Shown here piece after piece: positions 1-6,624 of a stretch of 13,136 nucleotides of DNA. The translations under genes were made by a program, and so were the position numbers. The notes beneath the pieces are model-generated. The model saw only the letters and a list, made by a program, of their open reading frames with translations, was not told the DNA's origin and did no database searches. Position 1 is the first letter of the stretch. Each line of letters starts with the position of its first letter. Source of the DNA: an uncultured Dialister sp. (GTDB lineage Bacteria; Bacillota; Negativicutes; Veillonellales; Dialisteraceae); contig CAKQBK010000071.1 of the NCBI GenBank assembly GCA_934216155.1, forward strand, positions 1 through 13,136. The letters are read 5' to 3'.

Positions 1-126
1 TTATAGTATAATATACATGAAAAATACAGTAGTAATCGATTGAAGTTTAGCTTAAATAATTAACGAGCAGCCACTATGTATTTGACTCTATTATATAGCA
101 CTACAACCTATTTGTAAATGCATTTA
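1..126. other. AT-rich stretch without recognisable gene
   Basis: AT-rich DNA with a TATAATATA string near position 7. The only open frame from the nearby ATG is eight codons long. I see no gene, RNA or repeat before the palindromic element starting near 127. Confidence 0.4.
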
Positions 127-290
127 TAGGGTTATGGTCCTGCTAACTCCACATTCCAACATGTAAAAGATACCACCAGTCCCAAGGTTATAAAAGGTTA
201 TGTCGTAACCATTTATAACCCTTTTAACCTTGAAAGCAGCCGCAGCTTATATATGTAGGAAAGAGAAAATCAGTAAAATAATAACCCTTT
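127..290. repeat. GGTTAT palindromic repeat element, copy 1
   Basis: The central part has AAGGTTATAAAAGGTTAT (184-201) facing a degenerate complement that ends in TTTTAACCTT (222-231), so the strand can fold back on itself. The left edge is a weak GGGTTATGGTCCTGC and the right edge is ATAATAACCCTTT (279-290). The same layout recurs at 2252, 3686, 5774 (truncated), 7648 and 12720. It lies just past the 3' end of the secreted-protein gene. I infer a dispersed non-coding element; its function is unknown. Confidence 0.65.
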
Positions 291-335
291 CGCTAGCCAT
301 TTCCCCTTATTGTTAGATATGAGAAAATGACAGAA

Positions 336-815
336 TTAATAATTCTTCGACAGCCGATACAATGCCACGTAGATGTCATCTGCTTCGTCTACGGGATCAT
401 CGTTTTTGCCCATGTAAGGGGTGGTGGGTTTGCCGTCTGGGGTGTAGGTGGCCTGCAGTTTGTTCAGGATGCGGTACTTGATTTTCTGTCCGTACTGGTC
501 AGCGCCTACGGCAGTGTCGTACTGCTGGATACATTCTACCATGCGATTGTTTCCAAAGTCCGGATAGGTCAGAGGGTCTTTGTAAATTTCTGCATAGAGG
601 GTGGCGCGGATAATTGGAAGTTCTCCTGCGTTGACCGGGTCTCTTTCCAGGGTTTCGGTGTCTACGTAGACCCTTTCTTCGTCGCTGGAGTACACCACCG
701 CATAGCGATCGTAGTTGTTCAGCATTTTGTCAGAAGTGACAGGTTTCGCTGCGCCCATCACCAATGCCGGAGCGGCTAAGGTAGCTGCCAGTGCCAGTGC
801 AAAAATCTTTTTCAT
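336..815 (-). CDS. Small secreted protein of unknown function
   Basis: A 159-residue protein with a clear Sec signal peptide: MKK, a hydrophobic stretch at residues 4-20, and an Ala-rich cleavage region near 21-23. The mature part is about 136 residues, with a single Cys (C95) and many Tyr and Asp. An early segment, residues 38-58, reads as a beta-rich motif around VYVDTETLERD. This loosely recalls surface-adhesin E-like domains, but I would not assign that family without a profile search. The start is fixed by AAAAGGAGG eight bases upstream of the ATG. Export to the periplasm or cell surface is inferred from the signal peptide. It stands alone between repeat elements; a plus-strand open frame over the same bases is a shadow. 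Confidence 0.85.
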   Translation of the reverse strand: MKKIFALALAATLAAPALVMGAAKPVTSDKMLNNYDRYAVVYSSDEERVYVDTETLERDPVNAGELPIIRATLYAEIYKDPLTYPDFGNNRMVECIQQYDTAVGADQYGQKIKYRILNKLQATYTPDGKPTTPYMGKNDDPVDEADDIYVALYRLSKNY

Positions 816-861
816 AGTAATCCTCCTTTTGTATCAAAGCAAAAAATGAACAGTGACAATT

Positions 862-870
862 GGTATATCA
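862..870 (-). promoter_or_regulatory. Extended -10 promoter for the secreted-protein gene
   Basis: On the minus strand this reads TGATATACC, an extended -10 (TGn plus TATACC), 47 bases before the start codon at 815. No good -35 hexamer is visible. Similar extended -10 boxes precede gloA and korA here. Inferred only. Confidence 0.35.
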
Positions 871-882
871 ATCCTCTATATA

Positions 883-954
883 AGTGAGGAGTTAGGAATG
901 AGGAGTGAGGAGTGGTGGTGGCGGCGCACAAAATTGGAAGCACCGCATTTTTTT
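883..954 (+). repeat. Heptamer array plus GC hairpin
   Basis: Heptamers of the GAGGAGT/TAGGAAT type (884-914) run into a TGGTGGTG spacer and a hairpin with arms GCGGCGC (921-927) and GCACCGC (940-946), one mismatch. The run ATTTTTTT follows at 946-953, so on the plus strand it has the form of an intrinsic terminator. No plus-strand gene lies upstream, so it is more likely part of a dispersed element. The 14-mer GAGTTAGGAATGAG (889-902) recurs exactly, inverted, at 1464-1477. Confidence 0.75.
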
Positions 955-1001
955 GAAAATAGATATTGGATTAGCGGCAAGTCTCGTCCCCCCTTGGAGA
1001 A

Positions 1002-1232
1002 GTAATGCTGTTAAGTTAAGGATTTGCGTTAGTAGACATGACTCCGCTAGTGGTGACAGGCTCCAAAGTTGCTAAGGTTTCTCAGGCTGCTCAGGTTCTC
1101 CGAATGTGCCGGTAGACGCTAGCGTCATTAGCTCATTCGAGAAACGTGAGAAACCTAAGTAGCCTGAGAAACCTGAGTAACCTTTGTATCAACAGAAATC
1201 ATCGCATATTTCGCTTAACTTAATGACATTAC
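1002..1232 (+). mobile_element. 231-bp MITE-like element, copy 1
   Basis: The ends are inverted repeats: left GTAATGCTGTTAAGTTAAG (1002-1020), right TTAACTTAATGACATTAC read inward as its near complement. Inside, four nonamers of the AGGTTNCTC type (1066-1101) face five inverted nonamers (1139-1183) around the perfect palindrome GACGCTAGCGTC (1115-1126). A perfect 9-bp direct repeat, CTTGGAGAA, flanks it (993-1001 and 1233-1241), as expected for a target-site duplication. There is no coding capacity. A second copy of the same length, inverted, lies at 6625-6855. I infer a non-autonomous transposed element; no transposase is visible in the window. Confidence 0.7.
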
Positions 1233-1383
1233 CTTGGAGAAGGGGGAATACAAGGGGGGATAGACGCTACTAGCGGCATAAAAGCCATTGCACTATTACA
1301 GAAACAATAAATCGCTTTTCGCTAGTGCTAATTGTGTCCCTTTGGGCCACTCTATCCCCGGCTTCGCCGCCCCTTCTCCAAGG
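1232..1383. repeat. GC-rich palindromic repeat interrupted by the MITE-like element
   Basis: Outer arms CCTTGGAGAAGGGG (1232-1245) and CCCCTTCTCCAAGG (1370-1383) are perfectly complementary over 14 bp. Inner arms GGGGATAGA and TCTATCCCC repeat the symmetry, and a GGCTTCGCC mini-hairpin (1360-1368) sits in the right half. Another CCCTTGGAGAA at 991-1001, left of the MITE-like element, suggests the latter inserted into the left arm. CGCTAGTG motifs mark 1320 and 1391. Non-coding. Confidence 0.6.
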
Positions 1384-1455
1384 GGCCACACGCTAGTGCA
1401 GCAACCGCTTTCATCCTATATTTCCTAATCCCTAGGGCCTAGCTACTAATCCCTT

Positions 1456-1477
1456 CCCAGTCACTCATTCCTAACTC
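1456..1477 (-). repeat. Inverted heptamer tract overlapping a gene end
   Basis: Read on the minus strand these are the heptamers GAGTTAG, GAATGAG and TGACTGG. Bases 1464-1477 are the exact complement of 889-902. The tract overlaps the last codons and stop of the protease-like gene. Confidence 0.6.
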
Positions 1478-2072
1478 TTACGAACCCACCACCAAATTTG
1501 GTCTTTTTCAGCCAGTTTCCTAAGTTGAAGGTATGGGCTTTGCCTTCGTCCCAAAGTGTGCAAAAGGTGCCTTCTTCGGTGGTTTCTAGTTTCACGATAG
1601 GCATCCAGTGCCAGTGATAGGGAATGGGTTCGTCGCCGCTGTGGAGATTTAAGAAGCCGATGGGACAGTCTGCGGCCAGGCCTTCGGAAATAAAGGTTTC
1701 CACTTTGGACAGTTTCGGTGCCAGGAAGCGAATGGAGGGAACCGGTAGGGCTTCCACCTGGCCGCGAAGGCCTTTTTCTTTCATGTAGGCTTCGAGACCT
1801 TCTTTGAGCCAACGGGTTTTATAGAGTCCGTGCATCCTGGGCGTGGCGTATTTCCAGAGGTCTAGCATGATGGGCAGGGCATCGCTTTCGGTTTTCACCG
1901 CTACGCCCCACTGCTTTCTTTCTAGGTAGGCCACCATGGTGGCTCCCACGGTGGGACCACAACCGGCCATTTTTTGTCTATCTTCCAGATACCATTCCTG
2001 GTTGAATCCCAGGACCGGCTGTCCATTTGCCTCTACAGTCAGCCATTCAGGATGACGGATCTCAATACTCAT
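1461..2072 (-). CDS. Papain/C39-like cysteine protease homologue
   Basis: A 203-residue protein without signal peptide or membrane segment, so probably cytoplasmic. Residues 35-46 (KMAGCGPTVGAT) give the CGPT nucleophile signature of C39-like and papain-like peptidases, with C38 as the likely nucleophile. HWHWMPIV at 153-160 supplies candidate catalytic His (H153 or H155), and D175 in LWDEG is the likely third residue. The C-H-D order and spacing fit the fold; substrate unknown. The start is supported by GAGGG five to six bases upstream of the ATG. The last residues (RVRNE) and the stop are read from heptamer repeat DNA, so the C-terminus may have been altered by repeat insertion. A 113-residue minus-strand open frame inside it is a shadow. 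Confidence 0.8.
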   Translation of the reverse strand: MSIEIRHPEWLTVEANGQPVLGFNQEWYLEDRQKMAGCGPTVGATMVAYLERKQWGVAVKTESDALPIMLDLWKYATPRMHGLYKTRWLKEGLEAYMKEKGLRGQVEALPVPSIRFLAPKLSKVETFISEGLAADCPIGFLNLHSGDEPIPYHWHWMPIVKLETTEEGTFCTLWDEGKAHTFNLGNWLKKTKFGGGFVRVRNE

Positions 2073-2112
2073 TATTTCCCTCTTATACTATATGGAACAA
2101 AACACAAGGTGA

Positions 2113-2239
2113 GTTAGAAGTTAGAAGTGAGGAGTTAGGAGTGAGGAGTTAGGAGTGAGGAGTTAGGAGTGAGGAGTTAGGAGTGAGGAGTTAGGAGTGA
2201 GGAGTGGTGGTGGCGGCGCATAAAACTTGGAAGCGCCGC
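2113..2239 (+). repeat. Long heptamer array plus GC hairpin
   Basis: Two GTTAGAA-type units lead into five perfect copies of the 14-mer GAGGAGTTAGGAGT (2129-2198) and one more GAGGAGT, 11 perfect heptamers in all. A TGGTG spacer and a perfect 7-bp hairpin follow (GCGGCGC 2213-2219, GCGCCGC 2233-2239; 13-base loop). The alternation of two heptamers as a higher-order 14-mer indicates slippage growth. AGAAGTTAGAAGTGAG (2116-2131) recurs exactly inverted at 2535-2550. Confidence 0.9.
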
Positions 2240-2251
2240 ATTAATACATAT

Positions 2252-2435
2252 AAGGTTATTATTCTGCTGCTTTCTTTGATAAAACATTTCCTGCTATCGC
2301 CAGTGACAAGGTTACAAGGGTTATAAAAGGGTATGGGAATATCGTTTTCACATAACCTTTTATAACCTTTTTACCCCTGTCACTTGCCTTTATCACTCCA
2401 TGTCAGAAATAGTAAGCAGCTGAATCATACCCTTT
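2252..2435. repeat. GGTTAT palindromic repeat element, copy 2
   Basis: The left end is AAGGTTATTATTCTGC (2252-2267); the right end is its degenerate complement ending ATACCCTT (2428-2435). The core is a long foldback: AGTGACA plus GGTTATAAAAGG-type units (2302-2335) against CATAACCTTTTATAACC-type units ending CTGTCACT (2350-2384). It sits between the two opposed heptamer-hairpin units at 2113 and 2491. Confidence 0.75.
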
Positions 2436-2471
2436 ACCACTTTATTTTCCATGAAACATGGCTCTATTCAT

Positions 2472-2516
2472 TTTTTATAAAAGAGGTATTGGGGCGCTTT
2501 ATAAGTTGTGCGCCCC
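2472..2516 (-). terminator. Hairpin downstream of tcdA, possible terminator
   Basis: On the minus strand, 42 bases past the tcdA stop, a perfect 7-bp stem (GGGGCGC 2491-2497 with GCGCCCC 2510-2516) is followed by AATACCTCTTTTATA. The T-rich run starts a few bases after the stem, so termination is plausible but not textbook. The same module recurs at 12394-12420 with a better T-run, and mirrored at 12169-12194. Confidence 0.4.
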
Positions 2517-2553
2517 TTCCACCATTTCTAACTTCTCACTTCTAACTTCTCAC
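2491..2553 (-). repeat. GC hairpin plus inverted heptamer array
   Basis: After the GGGGCGC hairpin come TTCCACC and four heptamers alternating TTCTAAC and TTCTCAC (2526-2553), ending five bases from the tcdA stop. This is the inverted partner of the array at 2113. Confidence 0.8.
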
Positions 2554-2557
2554 TGTC

Positions 2558-3259
2558 TTAATTAATGCCTTCGTCTTTCAACAAGGCCCGTACCACGTAG
2601 CCGGCCATCATCATGCCGGAGACGGGTGGCACGAAGGAGATAGAGCCCGGTGCGTGGCCTTCGCCGATGGGCTTGTGGGGCAGTTCTTTGGAATAGACCA
2701 CAGTGAGGTGACGCACCCGCCGGTCTTTCAGTTCTTTTCTCATTTTTCTAGCCAGGTGGCACACGGAAGTTTTATTGATATCAGCGATCTGCAACATTTC
2801 CGGACGAAGGCGGTTGCCGGTGCCCATGGAGGAAATTTCCGGAATTTTCAATTTCCAGCAGATTTCCGCAATAGAAATTTTCGCCGGTACATCGTCAATG
2901 GCGTCGATGATGTAGTCCGCGTGAAGATTCTGGATGAATTCTTCATCGCCCGGTTTGTAGAAAACAGGCAATGCTTTGGCGTCACAATGGGGGTTTACGC
3001 GATGAGCCCGTTCGACCATGACTTCCGCTTTATTTTTGCCAATGGTGGTCAAGTCTGCCACCAGTTGGCGGTTCAAGTTCGTGATGTCCACTTCGTCTTT
3101 GTCGATAAAAATCAAATGGCCCACGCCGGCTCTCACCAGGGCTTCCGCCGCATAGGAACCGACGCCACCGATACCAAAGACCACCACAGTCTTATTGGCC
3201 AATGCATTGACCCCTTTTTCATCGATGATGCGGGCGGTTCGGGTAAAAATCGGATCCAT
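2558..3259 (-). CDS. tcdA: tRNA threonylcarbamoyladenosine dehydratase TcdA
   Basis: A 233-residue ThiF/MoeB/E1-like protein of the TcdA (CsdL/YgdL) family, which uses ATP to cyclise t6A37 of tRNA to ct6A. Visible signatures are the nucleotide-binding GIGGVGSY (29-36), acidic D53 after the second strand, NLNRQ (61-65), the DAIDD segment (119-123), and the family-specific end GSISFVPPVSGMMMAGYVVRAL (205-226). It is slightly shorter than the E. coli protein, as is common in Firmicutes. Its ATG overlaps the gloA stop by one base (TAATG), and AGGAGG lies inside the gloA 3' end, so the two are translationally coupled. ThiF-like MoeB and ThiF are less likely because the C-terminal motif is TcdA-type and no CxxC zinc pairs are present. 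Confidence 0.93.
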   Translation of the reverse strand: MDPIFTRTARIIDEKGVNALANKTVVVFGIGGVGSYAAEALVRAGVGHLIFIDKDEVDITNLNRQLVADLTTIGKNKAEVMVERAHRVNPHCDAKALPVFYKPGDEEFIQNLHADYIIDAIDDVPAKISIAEICWKLKIPEISSMGTGNRLRPEMLQIADINKTSVCHLARKMRKELKDRRVRHLTVVYSKELPHKPIGEGHAPGSISFVPPVSGMMMAGYVVRALLKDEGIN

Positions 3260-3630
3260 TATTTGCCTCCTGGAATGATTTCAAGCCAGTATCCGTCGGG
3301 ATCTACAATGAAATAGATGCCCATGGCCGGATTTTCATAGCAAATGCAACCCATTTTTTCATGCTTGTCATGGGCGGCTTTCATATCTTCCACCGCAAAG
3401 GCCAGGTGGAATTCATTTTCTCCCAGGTTGTACGGTTCTTTTCTATCCTTGAGCCAGGTCAATTCCAGCTGATGTGGCGTCACGCCATCTCCCAAGTAAG
3501 CCAGGATAAAGGAGCCGTCCGGAGCCTCAAACTTACGGACCACTTTCAGTCCTAAGGCTTCTTCATAGAAAGCAATACTTTTCTCTAAATCAAGTACGTT
3601 GAAATTGTTGTGGTTAAACGTGAATTTCAT
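3259..3630 (-). CDS. gloA: Lactoylglutathione lyase-like glyoxalase I
   Basis: A 123-residue vicinal-oxygen-chelate protein with two beta-alpha-beta-beta-beta modules. The four metal ligands expected of glyoxalase I are all present: H7, E56, H75 and E117. This supports metal-dependent isomerisation of the methylglyoxal-thiol hemithioacetal to the thioester. Length is close to the E. coli enzyme (135), without the long zinc-type insertions. FNVLDLEKSIAFYEEALG near the N-terminus and DPDGYWLEIIP at the end are family hallmarks. The start is supported by AAGGAG seven to eight bases upstream. It is the first gene of a two-gene operon with tcdA. The thiol cofactor used by this organism (glutathione or another) cannot be told from sequence. 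Confidence 0.9.
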   Translation of the reverse strand: MKFTFNHNNFNVLDLEKSIAFYEEALGLKVVRKFEAPDGSFILAYLGDGVTPHQLELTWLKDRKEPYNLGENEFHLAFAVEDMKAAHDKHEKMGCICYENPAMGIYFIVDPDGYWLEIIPGGK

Positions 3631-3671
3631 ATTTACTCTCCTTTTTCATATTTCTAAAAATCGATGTATTT

Positions 3672-3680
3672 AGTATAACA
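3672..3680 (-). promoter_or_regulatory. Extended -10 promoter for gloA-tcdA
   Basis: Minus-strand TGTTATACT matches an extended -10 (TGn-TATACT). It is about 41 bases before the gloA start. No convincing -35 is seen, as expected for extended -10 promoters. Confidence 0.5.
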
Positions 3681-3685
3681 CAAAA

Positions 3686-3992
3686 AAGGGTATTATTCTG
3701 CCATGAACATTAATTAACAAATCAAAGAAACCGCCTGTCTAAAGGTTATCATTTTGCCATGTCAGATAAGCTAACAAAACAAACAAACAAACTGCTTTTA
3801 CCAAGGTTATAAAGGGTTATGATTTTGCCTTGTTCCTATTTTTTACAAAACAAAATACCGCTATCAATAAGGTTATAAAAGGTTATAAGAGTCAGCGTAA
3901 TTCACATAACCCTATAATAACCCTTTATAACCTGATGATAGCGGTATTTTCAGTTTGTTAAAACATCGTCCATGGCAAGATAATAACCTTTT
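3686..3992. repeat. GGTTAT palindromic repeat element, copy 3, with extra left ends
   Basis: The core is the best-preserved hairpin of the family: perfect 14-bp outer arms AAATACCGCTATCA (3853-3866) and TGATAGCGGTATTT (3936-3949), with GGTTATAAAAGGTTAT-type units inside. Three left-end modules (near 3688, 3743 and 3811, each GGKTATnATTnTGCC-like) precede it, and one right end, CATGGCAAGATAATAACC (3971-3988), follows. The multiple left ends suggest stacked or partly duplicated insertions. The stretch from 3631 to 4034 holds little else. Confidence 0.8.
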
Positions 3993-4034
3993 GCCAGGCG
4001 GTATTTCTACCATGTTACACCATGCGTAAACCCA

Positions 4035-5522
4035 TTATTTAATATCATACATTCCGCTAACCCCTTCTTTGAGGTTAATGAAAATGTTCTTCATCTGGCT
4101 GTAGTGGTCCAGGATGACTTTATGGGTTTCGCGGCCAATGCCGGACTGTTTGTAGCCGCCGAACGGTGCGCCTGCTGGGAGGTCATTGTAGGTGTTGACC
4201 CACATACGGCCGGTGCGAACGCTGCGGGCTACTTTCATAGCTGTATTGATGTTCTTTGTAAATACAGCGCCGCCTAAGCCGTATACGCTGTCGTTGGCCA
4301 GAGCGATGACTTCGTCAGCGGTCTTGAATTTCTGAACGACTACCACTGGTCCAAAGATTTCTTCCTGGCAAACGCGGCAGTTCGGGTTTTCGGTGACCAG
4401 AATGGTTGGTTTCATGAAATAGCCTTTATCGCAGCCATTTTCGGTGTATCTTTCGCCGCCAGTGATGAGTTTGGCCCCTTCTTCTACGCCAATCTTGACG
4501 TAGTTCAGTACTTTATCCTGCTGGGATTTGTAAATCTGAGCGCCCAGCTGGGTGGTCGGGTCGGTGGGGTCGCCGATCTTGACTGCTTCGAAGGTGGCTT
4601 TCAGATGGGAAATAAATTCATCGAAAATGCCTTCCTGTACGAACAGGCGGGAACCAGCGCAGCAAACCTGACCCTGGTTGAACAGGATGCCTTTGCAAGC
4701 GCCATCCACAGCCTGGAGGAGGTCGCAATCGTCAAATACGATGTTAGCCGATTTGCCGCCCAGTTCCAGGGTACAGGGAATCAATTTGTCGCAAGCAGCC
4801 TGGTATACGCCGTGGCCCACTTCGGTGGAACCGGTGAATGCCAGTTTGTCCAGGTCCGGATGGTCCAGCAGCCACTGACCGGATTTAGAACCTTTACCGG
4901 TGATGATATTGAGAACGCCCTTCGGCAGTACGTCCTGGATGAGACGAACCAGTTCCATCAGGGACAGAGATGTATGAGAAGACGGTTTCATAACGATGGT
5001 ATTTCCTGCAGCCAGAGCCGGAGCCAGTTTCCAGCAAGCCATGGTGAACGGGAAATTCCACGGAATGACCTGACCAACAACGCCTACCGGTTCATGAAGA
5101 ATGAGGGACATGGTGTTGTCATCAATCATGGTCGCACTGCCTTCCCACGCGCGGAGACAGCCAGCGAAATAACGGAAATGGTCGCTTCCCAGCGGTACGT
5201 CTGCGGCTTTGGTTTCACGGATCGGTTTGCCGTTGTCCAGTGTTTCTACCAGAGCCAGGTGGTCCGCATTGGCATCGATGATATCAGCGATTTTGAGGAG
5301 AATATTCTGTCTTTCGATGGGAGACGTCTTGGACCAAGCCGGGAGAGCCGCACGAGCCGCTTTGGCTGCTTTGTCTACATCTTCCTTGGTGGCTTCTGCA
5401 AAGAGAGCCAATTCCTCCCCATTGGCCGGGTTGTGAGCCGCAAAGGTAGCGCCGTCCCCTGCCGGAACAAATTCACCATTGATGAAAAGACCATACTGTT
5501 TCTGAATATTTGCGTTTGTCAT
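4035..5522 (-). CDS. NAD(P)-dependent aldehyde dehydrogenase, AldB/ExaC-like
   Basis: A 495-residue, full-length ALDH-superfamily enzyme oxidising an aldehyde to its acid. Visible: cofactor-binding PWNFP with N156, K179 in MKPS, GSTEVG (231-236), the general base E253 in TLELGGKS, the nucleophile C287 in NQGQVCCAGSR, and EEIFGPV (387-393). The segment from ETLDNGKPIRETKAADVP (93-110) to FRYFAG, and the GYKQSGIGRETHK end (457-468), match the AldB/ExaC acetaldehyde dehydrogenase group, so short aliphatic aldehydes are the likely substrates. The exact substrate is inferred. It is monocistronic, with AAGGAG eight to nine bases before the ATG and repeats on both sides. It is not a CoA-acylating enzyme, since those have different motifs. 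Large plus-strand open frames over it are shadows. Confidence 0.92.
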   Translation of the reverse strand: MTNANIQKQYGLFINGEFVPAGDGATFAAHNPANGEELALFAEATKEDVDKAAKAARAALPAWSKTSPIERQNILLKIADIIDANADHLALVETLDNGKPIRETKAADVPLGSDHFRYFAGCLRAWEGSATMIDDNTMSLILHEPVGVVGQVIPWNFPFTMACWKLAPALAAGNTIVMKPSSHTSLSLMELVRLIQDVLPKGVLNIITGKGSKSGQWLLDHPDLDKLAFTGSTEVGHGVYQAACDKLIPCTLELGGKSANIVFDDCDLLQAVDGACKGILFNQGQVCCAGSRLFVQEGIFDEFISHLKATFEAVKIGDPTDPTTQLGAQIYKSQQDKVLNYVKIGVEEGAKLITGGERYTENGCDKGYFMKPTILVTENPNCRVCQEEIFGPVVVVQKFKTADEVIALANDSVYGLGGAVFTKNINTAMKVARSVRTGRMWVNTYNDLPAGAPFGGYKQSGIGRETHKVILDHYSQMKNIFINLKEGVSGMYDIK

Positions 5523-5590
5523 AGGAAAAACTCCTTTCGTAGATGAGATGTTCCTTCTGATGTCATTTGGGAGGTATAACGCTCTGAAAT

Positions 5591-5616
5591 AGTTAGGAAT
5601 GAGGAGTGAGGAGTGG
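5591..5616 (+). repeat. Heptamer tract upstream of the aldehyde dehydrogenase gene
   Basis: About three and a half heptamers of the TAGGAAT/GAGGAGT type, ending GTGGTG. No GC hairpin directly follows, unlike other tracts. About 70 bases upstream of the dehydrogenase start. Confidence 0.6.
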
Positions 5617-5650
5617 TGTTAGTCCCATAACGGCTTGTCGTACCACTGGA

Positions 5651-5725
5651 GTTTTATACCGCTAGAGGTGCCCCCTCAGCCTTCGGCAGCTCCCCCGACA
5701 GGGGAGCCGAGACAGCGGTGTAAAC
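5651..5725. repeat. GC-rich palindromic repeat
   Basis: Outer arms GTTTTATACCGCT (5651-5663) and AGCGGTGTAAAC (5714-5725) pair with one bulge. Inside, GCTCCCC and GGGGAGC (5689-5695, 5701-5707) form a perfect stem, preceded by a GCC-TTC-GGC mini-hairpin. From memory, similar CCCCTCAGCC...GGGGGAGC repeats are common between genes in anaerobic Firmicutes. Confidence 0.65.
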
Positions 5726-5732
5726 TTACTTA

Positions 5733-5772
5733 GGGACCCACAATTCATATAGGGCTCCAATACCCCTCTTAT
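5733..5772 (+). repeat. Hairpin module with AATACCCC tail
   Basis: GGGACCC (5733-5739) and GGGCTCC (5752-5758) form an imperfect stem followed by AATACCCCTCTTATA. The loop ACAATTCATAT and the tail match the module at 12169-12207. Confidence 0.6.
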
Positions 5773-5773
5773 A

Positions 5774-5885
5774 AAGGTTATTATTCTGCAGCTTTCACAA
5801 CTAAACATATCTATATACCGCTGCACTAAAGGTTATAAAGGGTTATAAAAGGTTATGCGATTTCCGTAGTTTCATACCTTTATAT
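5774..5885. repeat. GGTTAT palindromic repeat element, truncated copy 4
   Basis: The left end AAGGTTATTATTCTGC (5774-5789) and three decamer-like left-arm units (5829-5856) are present. The right arm survives only as TTTCATACCTTTATA before the sequence passes directly into the hairpin-heptamer unit at 5890. Confidence 0.65.
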
Positions 5886-5889
5886 TTTT

Positions 5890-5946
5890 GCGGCACTTCC
5901 AAATTTTATGCGCCGCCACCTTCATTTCTAACTTCTAACTTCTAAC
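5890..5946 (-). repeat. GC hairpin plus TTCTAAC heptamers
   Basis: Hairpin GCGGCAC (5890-5896) with GCGCCGC (5910-5916), one mismatch, then CACC and three perfect TTCTAAC heptamers (5926-5946). Confidence 0.75.
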
Positions 5947-5949
5947 TTT

Positions 5950-6118
5950 TTTGGTTCCAAATGAACAACAGAGAAAACCATCTCTATGTATTAAGAAATT
6001 AGTAGAATGTGTACGATTGTGCGATGCTTCTACTAAAAATAATCATTACAGCTAAAAGGCATTTCGTATAGATCCGTGTACCGTCAGTGCATCACTATAT
6101 ATGAAAATGAATGCTATA
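5950..6118. other. Non-coding stretch, nothing recognised
   Basis: No frame longer than about 20 codons reads like protein on either strand. One weak inverted repeat, TTAGTAGAA (5999-6007) and TTCTACTAA (6028-6036), has a 20-base loop. It lies downstream of the leftward promoter at 6285-6313, so a small RNA cannot be excluded. Confidence 0.4.
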
Positions 6119-6177
6119 GGTGACTGGTGACTCGTGACTAGAATCGCATTTTCCAGTCACAAGTCACCAGTCACTAG
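6119..6177. repeat. Inverted pair of GGTGACT heptamer arrays
   Basis: Three heptamers GGTGACT, GGTGACT, CGTGACT (6119-6139) face the complementary array at 6155-6175 across a 15-base loop. GTGACTGGTGACT (6120-6132) has its exact complement in the right arm. This is the shortest of the inverted heptamer pairs, with no hairpin module or cargo. Confidence 0.8.
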
Positions 6178-6286
6178 CTACCTTTTCTAGTAATGGTACA
6201 CATTTCACATCAAAACAGCCAAAGAAATACAACCTTTCATATTGTTCGATAGTCACTTTCTTCTTTTTTTGAGCTGTTGTGTACAT
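6164..6286 (-). CDS. Possible 40-codon small ORF or gene remnant
   Basis: The minus-strand frame from ATG (6284-6286) runs 40 codons: MYTTA, four Lys, then a helix-like VTIEQYERLYFFGCFDVK and VPLLEKVASDW. The residue mix is protein-like and richer in AT than the neighbouring genes. AAGGTG lies five bases upstream, but the ATG overlaps the TATAAT of the promoter at 6285-6313. If that promoter is used, translation would need the downstream GTG (residue 11). The last five codons and the stop lie in heptamer repeat DNA, so it may be the 5' remnant of a gene cut by the repeat. No family recognised. Confidence 0.25.
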   Translation of the reverse strand: MYTTAQKKKKVTIEQYERLYFFGCFDVKCVPLLEKVASDW

Positions 6287-6313
6287 TATAGCACCTTGTA
6301 TCTAGACATTCAA
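6285..6313 (-). promoter_or_regulatory. Sigma-70-type promoter pointing left
   Basis: Minus-strand -35 TTGAAT (6308-6313), a 17-base spacer, and a perfect TATAAT (6285-6290). It would transcribe the small ORF and the non-coding DNA to its left. By consensus match it is the best promoter in the 1.6-kb gap. Confidence 0.45.
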
Positions 6314-6352
6314 TAGTGTCGATACAGATAGATAGCTATCAATAGGTGGGAC

Positions 6353-6411
6353 AGGTTGCTCAGGTTACTTAGGTTACTCAGGTTCCCCGAATGCGCCTAT
6401 AGACGCTAGCG
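6353..6411 (+). repeat. Left half of a nonamer element
   Basis: Four nonamers (AGGTTGCTC, AGGTTACTT and two more, 6353-6388), then GAATGCGCC and GACGCTAGCG (6402-6411), after which homology stops. It matches the left half of the 231-bp element and breaks within its central palindrome. Confidence 0.75.
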
Positions 6412-6429
6412 GTAACATTTACCAAAAAT

Positions 6430-6475
6430 CCCCTTCCTTTGGAAGGGGAAAGGACGTGAGCGGAGCGATACGTCC
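6430..6475. repeat. Two adjacent GC hairpins
   Basis: CCCCTTCC-TTT-GGAAGGGG (6430-6448) and GGACGT with ACGTCC (6452-6457, 6470-6475). They resemble the CCCCTTCTCCAAGG class at 1232-1383. The following stretch to 6624 has scattered CGCTAGTG-like motifs but no gene. Confidence 0.6.
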
Positions 6476-6624
6476 CAGGGGATAGCCCGCACTAGCGGAT
6501 TCTCTAACCGTATCACTTATCCTTCTCGGCGTCCTTGCTAGCGGGATACCGTTAATTCCAGACGCCAACATCGCTATGTGTCACCTTTCATTTATATCGC
6601 TAGTGCGATCTATCCCCCCTGTCC

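Noticed and set aside
327..779. 150-codon plus-strand frame
   Set aside because: Shadow of the secreted-protein gene, which has a signal peptide and a strong ribosome binding site.
921..954. Functional terminator for a gene
   Set aside because: It has terminator form on the plus strand, but no plus-strand gene lies upstream; it is a copy of the repeat module.
2447..2461. Second parS site
   Set aside because: CATGAAACATGG keeps only one half of the parS dyad; about 10 of 16 positions match.
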